A stretch of 64,000 nucleotides of DNA from CAYFPX01 sp964519895 (GTDB taxonomy: Bacteria; Myxococcota_A; UBA796; CAJQPC01). Within the stretch, counting starts at the first letter, position 1. Each line of letters starts with the position of its first letter. A program made the translations under genes and the position numbers. The notes below the pieces were generated by a model. The model was given only the letters and a program-made list of their open reading frames with translations. It ran no database searches and was not told the DNA's origin. The stretch spans positions 104,065 through 168,064 of the forward strand of contig CAZFLE010000002.1 of NCBI GenBank assembly GCA_964519895.1, read 5' to 3'. This document shows, one piece after another, positions 50,557 to 59,412 of this stretch.

Positions 50557-53220
50557 TCACTCCTTGCCGCCGTCCTCCTTGGACCCGCCGTACCCGAGCT
50601 TGCTCGCCTGGCTGCTGTAGTGGTCGAACAGCGCGCTCTGGGTGCAGTCCTCGCCGGGCAGACACGTGGGGTCTGTCAGCACCCCCCCCACCGGGAAGAA
50701 CGTCGCCGTGGACCAGGCGTCGCCCAGCCACAGGCCCCGCAGCAGCGTGTGGGGCGACGACAGCAGGGCCCCGCAGTAGTCCCGGAGCTGGTCGGCCTCG
50801 CCCGACGAGATGCGCCCGTCGTCGTCCACCGGCGAGTCGTTCATGTCGTAGACATTCCACAGGTTGGCCACGAGCTGGGCCTCTGTGGGGTCCAGGTTGG
50901 GATCGGCCAGCAGCCGATCTCGGAGCGACAGCGCCAGGTCATACCAGCTCAGGCCGCGGGCCTCACCGTCCGCCGCCAGCGCATCGATCCAGTCCACCCA
51001 CTCCGTCGGTGCCAGCACCTGGGTCGGTCCCGGCGATGTGCCGCTGGCCGGCAGCACGTCCTTGGCAAACACGCTCCCAGGCTTGTCGCACAGGCCTGTG
51101 CCCCCCTCCCAGGCCAGGAAGTCGAAGAAGCCGACCTGGGTCGCCTCGGTCCTGGTGTGGCTCTCGTGACGCCCCAGGGACGCCATCCAGGCCTGGGTCG
51201 GGTAGGCCGTGTCGTGGCCCATCACCGGCGGCGCCGGCCAGCCCAGAGCACCGTGGAGCTGCATGAGCAGGGCGCTCACGCTCGCCCGGTGGACCAGGTC
51301 CGCCTCGGAGTTCGCGTTCTCGCCCAGGCGGCCCGTCGGCACCCGAACCTCGGCCTCGGGAAAGGTGACCATCGGGAGAGCGTCGGGCACGGTGTTGGGG
51401 TCCTGGGGAGCGGCCCGGTTGAAGGCGCCGGACAGCACGATCTCGGTGAGCAGGTCCTGGAGGCTGAACCGGGTCACGAGGGTCCCGGTCAGGCTGGAGA
51501 GCACGTCGGCCTGGTCCGGGTTCCGGGGAAAGCCGTGGCCCATGACCAGGTCTTCGCCGGCGATCTCGTCCACGACCTGGTTCACCACGTTGGCCGCAAG
51601 CAGGTAGACGAAGGCGTGGGTCCGGTCCTGGGCCTGGACGGCCGGCATGGAGCGGTGGTTCTGGCGCACCCACGACACCGCGTCCCACGCCGCCTGGTCG
51701 CTGGTGGCCACCGGCGGCATCTCGCCGAAGCCGAAGCGCACGATGGAGAAGAGCCGGTCGTCGGTCATGGTCTCGACCTTGGCGTCCAGCAAGGGAGCCA
51801 GGGGCCGGTTCGCCACGGACGGATCCCCACTGCTGGGGTCGTGGCAGGTCCCGCACCCCGGGTTCGAGGGGGACGAGGACGCGCCGCGCATGGCGCGGTG
51901 GCTCGCCCAGTCGGGCACCGAGAACTGCGCTTGATTCAGGGTCTGGGTGCCGTCGGAGAGTGCCGTCGCCAGATCGAGCACCGCGGGCCAGGCCCCGGGA
52001 CCGAGTCCCGCAAAGGCCGCCTCGCGCCCCAGGGGGTCGTAGGGGGGGTACCACTCCAGCCCGTCATAGCCCCGGGCCGCGTTGGTGACGCAGGTGTCCT
52101 CCAGGCCCCAGGGTCGCAGGCCGCCCTTGCTGGCGTGGTTCGACGACCGGAACAGGTTGGCGACCCGGTCTCGCACCGACGGCCCGCCGTCGCCGCCGTA
52201 GACGAAGTCGGCGCCCACGTCGGCGGAGAACACCGAGCCCTCCATGTCCACCGGGAACGGCAGGCCGACCCACATCGGATCGAAGCGGTCCCAGTTCCCG
52301 TTGACCGGCCGGGCGTCGGTCTTGGAGTAGGTCGCCGTGTGGCAGCGCATGCAGTCCGGGTCCCGGTCCACGTAGACGTCCAGGAAGGTCGCTCCGAGCT
52401 GATTGCGCAGGTCGTCCTCGACCGACGTGCCGGGAAAGCTGGCCAGCACGGGCAGGTAGGCCCGGTACAGCCCGTCGAGCCGGTCGGCCCGGACCGCGGC
52501 CTGGAGCACGTCCGTCAGGTTGAAGGGCGGGCACTCCCGCTGGGTCAGAGCGTCGCGGAGCTCGGCCCAGCGACCCAGGTCGACCACCCCGGTCACGGCG
52601 CTCTTGCCGTCGTCCGCCTGCGCGTAGTCCGCGGCCTCGCCCGCTTCGAGGTTGGACTCCTTGGACTCGCTCATCGTCTCCTTGGACGTCTGGCGCGCCT
52701 CGTCCCGCAGCAACGACTTCCAGGGCGCCTGGCTCTCCTGTTCGCTGGCCTTGTACTCGTAGCTGGCGCTGGCCGAGTCGATGGCGTCCCAGAAGGCCTG
52801 CTGGTCGCCGGCCACCTCGAACTTCGCACCCGACGACGTGCAGAAGGCATCAAAGGGATCCGCCGTGGCCACGTGGCCCGCCAGGGCGTCGGACAAGCTC
52901 TCGTCCAGGAGCGGCGGGCCCAGGCAGTCGGCGTCCACCTGCATCGGTCCCGCCCGCTGGACCTGCAGGTCATCGGCCAGCACGTTGCTCCAGTAGGTCA
53001 CGTACTCGGGCTCGGCGAACAGCACGTCCACCACCGCCTCGCGCCCGCTCCGGGCGGCCAGGTCGACCAGGGCTCTGACCTCGGCCGAGCCGCGGGCGCT
53101 ACGGCCCAGCACGGTCTCGATGGCGTGCACCACAAAGGCCTCGTCGCCGGCGTCGTTGTCCGGGGTGGTCCAGCAGGCGGGGCCCGCCAGGGTCAGGAAC
53201 AGGGTGGGCATCAGGAGCAT
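50557..53220 (-). CDS. Exported di-haem c-type protein, partner of a DUF1501 protein
   Basis: Protein of 887 residues from the ATG at 53220, with signal MLLMPTLFLTLAGPA. Two haem c sites are visible: CMRCH (about 290-294) in DPDCMRCHTATYSKT, and CGTCH (about 456-460) in NPGCGTCHDPSSGDP. The N-terminal part (ETVLGRSARGSAEVRALVDL) and later PPVATSDQAAWDAVSWVRQN resemble the DUF1549/DUF1553 and DUF1588/DUF1592 proteins that accompany DUF1501 genes. Long spans have no recognised domain. It may pass electrons for a periplasmic oxidoreductase or polymer-degrading system. It follows the DUF1501 gene by 7 bases. Confidence 0.75.
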   Translation of the reverse strand: MLLMPTLFLTLAGPACWTTPDNDAGDEAFVVHAIETVLGRSARGSAEVRALVDLAARSGREAVVDVLFAEPEYVTYWSNVLADDLQVQRAGPMQVDADCLGPPLLDESLSDALAGHVATADPFDAFCTSSGAKFEVAGDQQAFWDAIDSASASYEYKASEQESQAPWKSLLRDEARQTSKETMSESKESNLEAGEAADYAQADDGKSAVTGVVDLGRWAELRDALTQRECPPFNLTDVLQAAVRADRLDGLYRAYLPVLASFPGTSVEDDLRNQLGATFLDVYVDRDPDCMRCHTATYSKTDARPVNGNWDRFDPMWVGLPFPVDMEGSVFSADVGADFVYGGDGGPSVRDRVANLFRSSNHASKGGLRPWGLEDTCVTNAARGYDGLEWYPPYDPLGREAAFAGLGPGAWPAVLDLATALSDGTQTLNQAQFSVPDWASHRAMRGASSSPSNPGCGTCHDPSSGDPSVANRPLAPLLDAKVETMTDDRLFSIVRFGFGEMPPVATSDQAAWDAVSWVRQNHRSMPAVQAQDRTHAFVYLLAANVVNQVVDEIAGEDLVMGHGFPRNPDQADVLSSLTGTLVTRFSLQDLLTEIVLSGAFNRAAPQDPNTVPDALPMVTFPEAEVRVPTGRLGENANSEADLVHRASVSALLMQLHGALGWPAPPVMGHDTAYPTQAWMASLGRHESHTRTEATQVGFFDFLAWEGGTGLCDKPGSVFAKDVLPASGTSPGPTQVLAPTEWVDWIDALAADGEARGLSWYDLALSLRDRLLADPNLDPTEAQLVANLWNVYDMNDSPVDDDGRISSGEADQLRDYCGALLSSPHTLLRGLWLGDAWSTATFFPVGGVLTDPTCLPGEDCTQSALFDHYSSQASKLGYGGSKEDGGKE

Positions 53221-53227
53221 GGGGACC

Positions 53228-54754
53228 TCAGCCGAAGAAGAAGGTGGCGAGCTGGTCGGCGGCGTCGTCACGGGACTGCCCCGGGGACGCGCTGGTGTCG
53301 TCGGCGTCGTAGACGTCCGTCTGGAAGGGGTGCACACCGGCCGCCTGGAGCACCGCAGCCCGCAGGTCCGGGGGGCCCAGGGCGCGGCCGCCCCGAGGGG
53401 AGCCGGTCGCCCAGGCGGGCTGGCTGCGCTCGAATGCCATGCCGTCGTCGGTGGCGGTGAAGGGCAGGTCTCCCTGGAGTCCGCGGGCCTGGACCGGACC
53501 GCCCAACAGCCCGATCGCATAGCCCCGGTGGCAGTGCTCTGTGCCGCCCCGGGCGTAGTAGCGGCCGAACTCGCAGTTCAGGACCACGAGGGTGTCGTCC
53601 AGGTCCAGGCGTCCGGCGTCGACCTCGTCGCGCAGCGTCCGGAGCACGTTCAGGAAGTTGCCGGTGTGGATGGCCGCGTGCCGTGTCGCGTCGCTGACGT
53701 TGTGGCTGTCGTACCGGGAATTGGCCCCAAAGGAGTCCCCGATCACGCCGGCGTCGGCCACACAGATGTACTGGCTCAGGCCGCCCTGGAGCAGCTCGAC
53801 CGCGGCCTGGATGGCCCGGCGGGAGCCGTTGTCCCACAGGCTCGCACCGGTCGAGGCCGTCAAGCGGCCCAAGGCGCTGGAGAAGCGCGGGGTGGCCAGG
53901 GCCGCCTCGAGCGCGGCGTCGTAGGCGGTGGTGGCCGTGGATCGCGCACGGCTGCCCACCGCGGTGGGGTAGCCGTACTCCAGGCCCGCGCCAAAGGCCG
54001 TGCGGTAGTGCTCCAGCAGGGCGTCTCGCTCGGGGATCCGGCTGCCCGAGAGCTGGGCCAGGGCCTGGGCGTTGTCAAAGGCCAGGGCCACCGGGCTGTA
54101 GCGGGTCCCGTGGGGGCCGGTGAAGCCCGTGTACTGGGCGACATAGCGGGCGTCGGCCATGGCGCTGTCGTAGAGGCAGAAGGAGAGCTTGCCCGAGTGC
54201 CGATGCAGGACGGGTGCCACGCTGAACGCGGCGTCGTTGGGGTTTCGGCCCCGCTCTCCCAGGATGGTCAGGGGGTGGGCCCCCTCGTGGGGTTCGATGT
54301 CGTGGCCCATGGCGACCACACGCAGCCGGTCGGCCAGGCGCCGCCCCAGCCCGTCGGGCTCGACCAGTGGGGCGAAGCCCGGGCCCAGGTGCACGCTCCG
54401 GGAGCCCGCCGTGCCCACCCGGTAGGCGCTGTTCAGCCAGTCTCCGCGGCCCAGGAGCCACTGGGTCCAGTCCCCAGGGGCGCCGCTTGCGAGGAGGGCC
54501 TCGTTCAGCGGGTCCAGGGACCCCAGGCCCCGGTTGACGGGCAGCTCGTCGGGTTGCTCGACCCAGAAGGTCTCCCGATGGGCCGGCGCCCCGGCGAAGT
54601 AGATCTCCAGCACCTTGTAGGACCTGCCGCGGCCGGGCACGTTGCGGCTGGTCAGGGCTCCCGCCGCCTGGACGGCGCGTCCGCCCAGGCCGGCGCCGGT
54701 CAGCGCCAGGCTGCCCAGGGCGCCGCGAAGAAGTGCTCTGCGGGAGACGGCCAT
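53228..54754 (-). CDS. Tat-exported DUF1501 protein
   Basis: Protein of 508 residues from the ATG at 54754, preceded by GGAGGGA. Twin-arginine signal SRRALLRGALGSLALTGAGL. The body matches DUF1501, a sulfatase/alkaline-phosphatase-fold family: KVLEIYFAGAPAHRETFW near the start, then LVVLNCEFGRYYARGGTEHC (equivalent of the usual TEFGRT...GTDHG) and GYAIGLLGGPVQARG. Several otherwise conserved residues are altered (usual LxGGxSHxDTFDPK and GTDHGrg). Family function is unproven; export in folded form suggests a cofactor. Forms a two-gene unit with the di-haem protein. Confidence 0.83.
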   Translation of the reverse strand: MAVSRRALLRGALGSLALTGAGLGGRAVQAAGALTSRNVPGRGRSYKVLEIYFAGAPAHRETFWVEQPDELPVNRGLGSLDPLNEALLASGAPGDWTQWLLGRGDWLNSAYRVGTAGSRSVHLGPGFAPLVEPDGLGRRLADRLRVVAMGHDIEPHEGAHPLTILGERGRNPNDAAFSVAPVLHRHSGKLSFCLYDSAMADARYVAQYTGFTGPHGTRYSPVALAFDNAQALAQLSGSRIPERDALLEHYRTAFGAGLEYGYPTAVGSRARSTATTAYDAALEAALATPRFSSALGRLTASTGASLWDNGSRRAIQAAVELLQGGLSQYICVADAGVIGDSFGANSRYDSHNVSDATRHAAIHTGNFLNVLRTLRDEVDAGRLDLDDTLVVLNCEFGRYYARGGTEHCHRGYAIGLLGGPVQARGLQGDLPFTATDDGMAFERSQPAWATGSPRGGRALGPPDLRAAVLQAAGVHPFQTDVYDADDTSASPGQSRDDAADQLATFFFG

Positions 54755-54988
54755 GTTCCCTCCGGTGCCGGCCCCCGGAACGGTCGGGGGGCCTGTGCGA
54801 GTCGTCGTCACCCAGAGGGTAGGCGTCTCCACAGGGGCGGCCAACTCGCATTGGGGAACGGGGCCGGGTGGGCTTCTACGGGCCTCTGAGGGTCAGTCTG
54901 GGGCCCGCTGCTCGCACCTGGCTCCGGACGGGTCGGCGTCGGCCAGGCGACCTGAGGCGAGACACTCGTCGACCGGCAGGAGCGCCGA

Positions 54989-56779
54989 TCACCCGCAGGG
55001 CCACTCTCCCAGCCAGGCCGAGTTGTCCGTCGCGTCGCACTCTTCGACGTCGGTCGGCAGGGTCAGCTCGGCCCGCAGCTGGTGTTGCCCCCAGCTGGCC
55101 TGTTCGACGGAGAACGGACCGGCCCACGTGACCTCGCCCGGGTCCGTGGCGGCCGCCGTGGCCTGGTCCAGCACGCCCCAGTCGTCGTGGAGCGAGACGG
55201 TGGTCGAGCCCACGGTGCGCAGGCCGCGGTTCTCCACCGCGACCCAGATCACGGCGGCGCCGGCGTCGCACTCGACCAGACAGCTGTCCAGGTCCCCGAC
55301 CGCCAGGTTGGCCAGCCAGTGCTCGGGCCCCTCGGGTGTGCCCGCAGCCCGGAAGCTGTTCCACTGGTCCCAGTTGGCGACCTGTTCCTGGGGGATGCTG
55401 CCGTCGTCGTTGACGTTGGTGATGTGGTACGCGCCCTGGTTCCACACCGGCCGGGCCGGTGCCCAGGAGTGGTCGGCGTCGCCGATCACTGTGATGCCGT
55501 TCCAGCCGGCGATGCCGTAGTCGTTGCTGGCGACCACGATCTCGGTGCTGCCGTCGCCGTCGACGTCGGCGATCAGGGGGTACTCCAGCAGCGTGCCGCT
55601 GGCGTGGCCGTCCTGGGCCATCAGCACGGTGCCGGTGCTGCCCTCGAAGATCCACAGGGTGTGCTCGTCGGCGTAGACGACCTCTGCGTCGCCGTCGCCT
55701 TCGAAGTCGAAGACACTCGAGCCGGTCACGCTGGAGCTGTAGTCGCTGACCTCGTTGCTCCAGAGCACGCTGCCGTCGGTGTCGTAGACGCTGTAGTAGG
55801 CCTGGCCCGCCACCCCGACCTCGGGCTCTCCGTCTCCGTCGAAGTCGGCGATGGTGGGGGGGCCTCCCGAGCCACCACCGGGCACGCTCTGGGACCAGAC
55901 CCCGGTGCCGTCGTTGGCGGTGAGCGTGACCACGCCGCCGCCGACCTTGATCACGTCGGGGCGGCCGTCGTCGTCGAAGTCCCCGACTGCGGGGATGCCG
56001 TCGCTGCCCCCGTCGGACCACACCAGCGTGCCGTCCCGCTCGTAGACCGCGTTGCCGGCCACGACCTCGAGCTGGCCGTCGTCGTCCATGTCGACGGCGA
56101 AGCTCATGGACCGCCCGCCAATGCCCGCGGTGCCCAGGCCGACCAGGCTGCCGTCGTGGGCGAAGACCTGGCGGCCGAAGACCACCTCGGCGAGTCCGTC
56201 GGCGTCCAGATCGGCCAGGTTCGGGGTGCCGTAGGTGTAGGTCTCGCTGCCGGCGGCCCACTTGAACTCGCCGTTGTGGTGCACGCAGAGTACGGCTTGT
56301 TCCACACCCGCCGCGCAGACCTCGGGCAGGCCATCTCCGTCCAGGTCGCCGACAGCGACCCCGCCAGTGCCGTAGGGAGTGACCCCGCCGGCTGACGTGA
56401 TGGACCACAGGGTCCCGCTGCCGTCGCCGCTGATGGCGACCAGGGCGCCGGGGGATGTGTAGGCGCCGCCCGAGAAGGTCGTGAACACGATGTCCGGCAC
56501 GTCGTGGTCGTCGATCAGCCCGTCGGCGTTGTCGTCGGTCAGGTTGGCGATGGCCGGCGTGGCCATGATGTCGTCGTAGCCGGGGTGGATCGGGTTCTCC
56601 CGCCACTCCCACTCGGTCTCTGGGGTGAACGTGCCGAAGGTCGGCTCGGCCAGGCACGACTCGTCGGGGGTGACGGTGTAGGCGTCGGGGCGGTCCGTGG
56701 GACAGGCCACGTCGCCCGGGCCCACGTCGTGGTTGGCGCCGAGCTCATAGTCGACACAAGCGATCAGCATCCAGAGCAT
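54989..56779 (-). CDS. FG-GAP/VCBS-repeat lipoprotein with CARDB-like C-terminus
   Basis: Protein of 596 residues from the ATG at 56779 (AAGGA upstream). It begins MLWMLIACVDYE, a very short lipobox-like start with Cys8. About seven FG-GAP/VCBS units follow, each with a calcium-type loop such as GDLDGDGLPEV, ADLDADGLAEV, GDFDDDGRPDV, ADFDGDGEPEV and ADVDGDGSTEI, predicted to form a beta-propeller. The last 110 residues (VIWVAVENRGLRTVGSTTVS, then ATDNSAWLGEWPCG) resemble a CARDB adhesion domain. Likely a calcium-stabilised surface binding protein. The 234 bases between it and the DUF1501 gene hold no further gene. Confidence 0.87.
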   Translation of the reverse strand: MLWMLIACVDYELGANHDVGPGDVACPTDRPDAYTVTPDESCLAEPTFGTFTPETEWEWRENPIHPGYDDIMATPAIANLTDDNADGLIDDHDVPDIVFTTFSGGAYTSPGALVAISGDGSGTLWSITSAGGVTPYGTGGVAVGDLDGDGLPEVCAAGVEQAVLCVHHNGEFKWAAGSETYTYGTPNLADLDADGLAEVVFGRQVFAHDGSLVGLGTAGIGGRSMSFAVDMDDDGQLEVVAGNAVYERDGTLVWSDGGSDGIPAVGDFDDDGRPDVIKVGGGVVTLTANDGTGVWSQSVPGGGSGGPPTIADFDGDGEPEVGVAGQAYYSVYDTDGSVLWSNEVSDYSSSVTGSSVFDFEGDGDAEVVYADEHTLWIFEGSTGTVLMAQDGHASGTLLEYPLIADVDGDGSTEIVVASNDYGIAGWNGITVIGDADHSWAPARPVWNQGAYHITNVNDDGSIPQEQVANWDQWNSFRAAGTPEGPEHWLANLAVGDLDSCLVECDAGAAVIWVAVENRGLRTVGSTTVSLHDDWGVLDQATAAATDPGEVTWAGPFSVEQASWGQHQLRAELTLPTDVEECDATDNSAWLGEWPCG

Positions 56780-56921
56780 GTCTTCCTTGTAGCAAGTTCC
56801 GGACCGGAGCCGCCGCCCGTGATCCCGGGATCTTGCGGCGTCGGGGGAACCACTTGTCGCAGACGGGGTGGGGCCCCGGTTCCCCTCGGTCGGAGTAGGG
56901 TCGGACCTCTCTGGAGGTCCC

Positions 56922-57746
56922 ATGACCCTGTCCGACCCCGCCGTGTTCAACAAGAAGGGCAAGCTCCGCAGTGCCTACTACGAACAGGAGCTGGCCCGGC
57001 TCCAGGATGAGCTGGTGCGCATGCAGTACTGGTTCCGCGACACCGGCCAACGGGCCGTCGTCGTGTTCGAGGGCCGGGACGCGGCGGGCAAGGGCGGCAC
57101 CATCAAGCGCATCGCCGAGTGCCTGAACCCCCGCTTCGCCCGGGTCGTGGCCCTGGGCACCCCGACCGAGCGCGAGAAGACCCAGTGGTACTTCCAGCGC
57201 TACGCCGCCCACCTGCCCGCGGCGGGGGAGATGGTCCTGTTCGACCGGTCCTGGTACAACCGCGCCGGCGTCGAGCACGTGATGGGGTTCTGTACCGATG
57301 CCGAGTACGAGGACTTTCTGCGGGCGTGTCCTCAGTTCGAGAACCTGTTGATCCGCTCGGGCATCACCCTGATCAAGTACTGGTTCTCGGTGAGCCCCGA
57401 GGAACAGGAGCGGCGGTTCCAGGGCCGCATCCACAACACGGTCAAGCGCTGGAAGATCAGCCCCATGGACCTGGAGTCCCGGGCCCGCTGGGTCGAGTAC
57501 TCCAAGGCCAAGGACGTGATGATGGACCACACGGACACAAAGCTGGCGCCGTGGCACGTGGTCCCGTCCGACGACAAGAAGCGGGCTCGGCTGAACTGCA
57601 TCGCCCACCTGCTGTCGTGCTTCGACTACCAGGACATGGTCCCGGGGCCCATCGAGCTGCCTCCGCGGGGCCCGGACACCGGGTATGTGCGGCCGCCGCG
57701 GGAGGAGCAGAGCTTCGTGCCCGATCCCTACGGATCCGGGGAATAG
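56922..57746 (+). CDS. ppk2: Polyphosphate kinase 2 (class I type)
   Basis: Protein of 274 residues from the ATG at 56922 with ribosome site GGAGG. Single PPK2 domain: Walker A GRDAAGKGG (51-59), lid region LGTPTEREKTQWYFQRYAAH and Walker B LFDRSWYNRAGVEHVMG (Asp108). The motif SPMDLESRARWVEYSKAKD is also typical. PPK2 enzymes transfer phosphate between polyphosphate and nucleotides; the single domain and length fit class I (NDP to NTP), but specificity is not proven. Divergent from the FG-GAP gene; a hairpin follows the stop. Confidence 0.95.
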   Translation: MTLSDPAVFNKKGKLRSAYYEQELARLQDELVRMQYWFRDTGQRAVVVFEGRDAAGKGGTIKRIAECLNPRFARVVALGTPTEREKTQWYFQRYAAHLPAAGEMVLFDRSWYNRAGVEHVMGFCTDAEYEDFLRACPQFENLLIRSGITLIKYWFSVSPEEQERRFQGRIHNTVKRWKISPMDLESRARWVEYSKAKDVMMDHTDTKLAPWHVVPSDDKKRARLNCIAHLLSCFDYQDMVPGPIELPPRGPDTGYVRPPREEQSFVPDPYGSGE

Positions 57747-57748
57747 TC

Positions 57749-57770
57749 CCTGGACCTCAGCGGGTCCAGG
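57749..57770. terminator. Perfect hairpin between convergent genes
   Basis: CCTGGACC (57749-57756) and GGTCCAGG (57763-57770), 6-base loop, 3 bases after the ppk2 stop and ahead of the convergent DnaC-like gene end. A strong stem without a T-run; best candidate terminator in the window. Confidence 0.5.
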
Positions 57771-57856
57771 CCAGCTCGTAGGCGCACGCACCTGCGGTCG
57801 GGTAGGCCCGGACGGTGGCGCTCTTCGCAGTGGGTGCGTAGCGGCCGACGCGCTGG

Positions 57857-58720
57857 CTACCGCCCGCGGGTCTCCCGGTAGTCGCTCCCGCGGATCTCCT
57901 GGAGCTCGGCCATCTCCATGAGCCGGGAGAACACCCGCTCCCCGATGCGCTCGGCCAGGGTGTACTGGCTGCCGCTGGCCACCGACAGGTTCGCAGGGCC
58001 CATCATGGCCGCGTCGACCGGGCGGCGGCGGGACGGCAGCTTGGGGGGGTAGTTGGTGGTCGCCAGGATGGTGGCCATGGCGTTGTACCGACGGCTGATG
58101 AGCTCGTCGACCACCGCCAGCTCCCAGTCCGTGCAGCGCCCCTTGCCCAGCTCGTCGATGGCCAGGACCTCGACGTCGAGCAAGGGATCGAGCAGGGCGG
58201 CGGTCGACGTCTTGGTGGCGAAGCCGGCCTTGAGCGCCAGGATCAGGTGGCTGAACTCCACGAAGCGCACGGCGATGCCGTGCTGAAAGACCATGCGGTG
58301 GAGCATCGCCACCAACAGGTGCGTCTTGCCCCGGCCCACGCCGCCGTGCAGGACCAGGCCCCGGTTCTCGATGCCCGGGGCATAGGACTGGCACCAGTGG
58401 TTCGAGATGCGGTGGGCTTCGGCCGCGCCCGGAGAGCGGGACACGTCGAAGTTGTCCAGGCGGGAGTGGGCGTGGCGGGCGGGCACCCTGGCCTGGTTGA
58501 ACAGTCCGACACGGCGGTTGAGCTCGCGACAGCCACAGGGGGCCAGGCCCTCGACGCCCTGGAGGATCACCACCGCGCGGCCGGTCCCGCGACAGGCGGG
58601 GCAGACCCCCATGCAGTCGCACACCTGGGCGATGGCGTGCTCGCGCTCGCGGCCGATCACGGCACCGGCACCCCGGCACCTGACGCAGCCGGGATCGGGA
58701 CGGGCAAAGGCGGAGCTCAC
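57857..58720 (-). CDS. DnaC/IstB-like AAA+ ATPase with N-terminal DnaJ-type zinc finger
   Basis: Protein of 287 residues. The N-terminus has eight cysteines in CxxC/CxC pairs (12/15, 34/36, 40/43, 62/64), two inside CxxCxGxG repeats (CVRCRGAG, CPACRGTG) as in the DnaJ zinc finger. The AAA+ domain has Walker A HGGVGRGKTH (126-133 core), Walker B VEVLAIDELGKGR (Asp189-Glu190) and sensor 1 ATTNYPP. It is closest in type to helicase loaders DnaC/DnaI and to IstB. No IS21 transposase is nearby, so a replication role is likelier than a transposon role. Its GTG overlaps the stop of the helical-protein gene (GTGA). Confidence 0.85.
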   Translation of the reverse strand: MSSAFARPDPGCVRCRGAGAVIGREREHAIAQVCDCMGVCPACRGTGRAVVILQGVEGLAPCGCRELNRRVGLFNQARVPARHAHSRLDNFDVSRSPGAAEAHRISNHWCQSYAPGIENRGLVLHGGVGRGKTHLLVAMLHRMVFQHGIAVRFVEFSHLILALKAGFATKTSTAALLDPLLDVEVLAIDELGKGRCTDWELAVVDELISRRYNAMATILATTNYPPKLPSRRRPVDAAMMGPANLSVASGSQYTLAERIGERVFSRLMEMAELQEIRGSDYRETRGR

Positions 58721-59334
58721 GAGCTGAGGCTATCCCAGATGGCCGCTGCCGACAGGAGGGGCTGGCGGGCCCGGAGCTTGTCTCGGGCGACCTCTTCCAG
58801 GGCCGCGGTCCACTGCTTGTCGTCGAGCTTGTCGCGCAGGTCCTGGAGCTCGGCGTCGGCGAGGGCCAGCAGGCTCTCCCGGTCGGCCAGGTCCCAGGCG
58901 TCCTGGTGGTAGCGGCGGACCACGGCCAGCGCCTGGCGGGCCAGCTCGTCGCCGGAGCCGCGCAGACCCGCGAGCTCTTCGGCCGCTCGCTGCACCAGGG
59001 GATCGGCCTGGCCCCGCAGGGCGTCGACCAGCGTGCCCAGGGACCCCGGCGTCTGCTCGGGCAGGACCGGCTGGCGCGCCCGGGTCACACGCCTGCGCAC
59101 CGAGCGCAGGGACAGGGGCGTGCGGACGCGCTTCTCTCGCCGCTTGGCGGCCGCATGCTCCAGAGCCCGAAGGATCGCCGGGACCCCGATGCCCGCCTCG
59201 AGCCACTCCAGCAGCAGCCGGCCGTCAAGAGGGGATAAAAACGGGGCGCCGCCGCGCAGCACGACCAGGTGGCTGCGCACCTCCTCGGCGGCCTGTTGGA
59301 GCCGATCCAGGCGCTCTGACTCGGTCTCGCTCAT
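58717..59334 (-). CDS. Helical protein coupled to the DnaC-like ATPase, unknown function
   Basis: Protein of 205 residues from the ATG at 59334. Almost wholly helical: a charged coiled start (ERLDRLQQAAEEVRSHLVVL), a middle piece SPLDGRLLLEWLEAGIGVPA-ILRALEHA that recalls winged-helix or DnaD-type domains, a basic stretch (RREKRVRTPLSLRSVRRRVT) suited to DNA, and a C-terminal helical bundle. No family assigned. Four-base coupling to the ATPase suggests a shared replication or DNA-remodelling task. Confidence 0.78.
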   Translation of the reverse strand: MSETESERLDRLQQAAEEVRSHLVVLRGGAPFLSPLDGRLLLEWLEAGIGVPAILRALEHAAAKRREKRVRTPLSLRSVRRRVTRARQPVLPEQTPGSLGTLVDALRGQADPLVQRAAEELAGLRGSGDELARQALAVVRRYHQDAWDLADRESLLALADAELQDLRDKLDDKQWTAALEEVARDKLRARQPLLSAAAIWDSLSS

Positions 59335-59412
59335 GGCCCCTCGTCCGGCGACTCGGCGCTGCCGGGTCCGAGGGATGGTTATCATCCCGCCTTCCCTCGC
59401 GAGGACGCCAGG

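Noticed and set aside
49273..53460. A 1395-codon open frame on the + strand
   Set aside because: Overlaps the desaturase and lies opposite the di-haem gene; Arg/Gly/Pro/Val-rich translation without motifs. It is an artefact of very high GC.
57857..58720. IS21 transposition helper (istB)
   Set aside because: No istA, no terminal inverted repeats, and an N-terminal DnaJ-type zinc finger not expected of IstB; coupled to a non-transposon gene.
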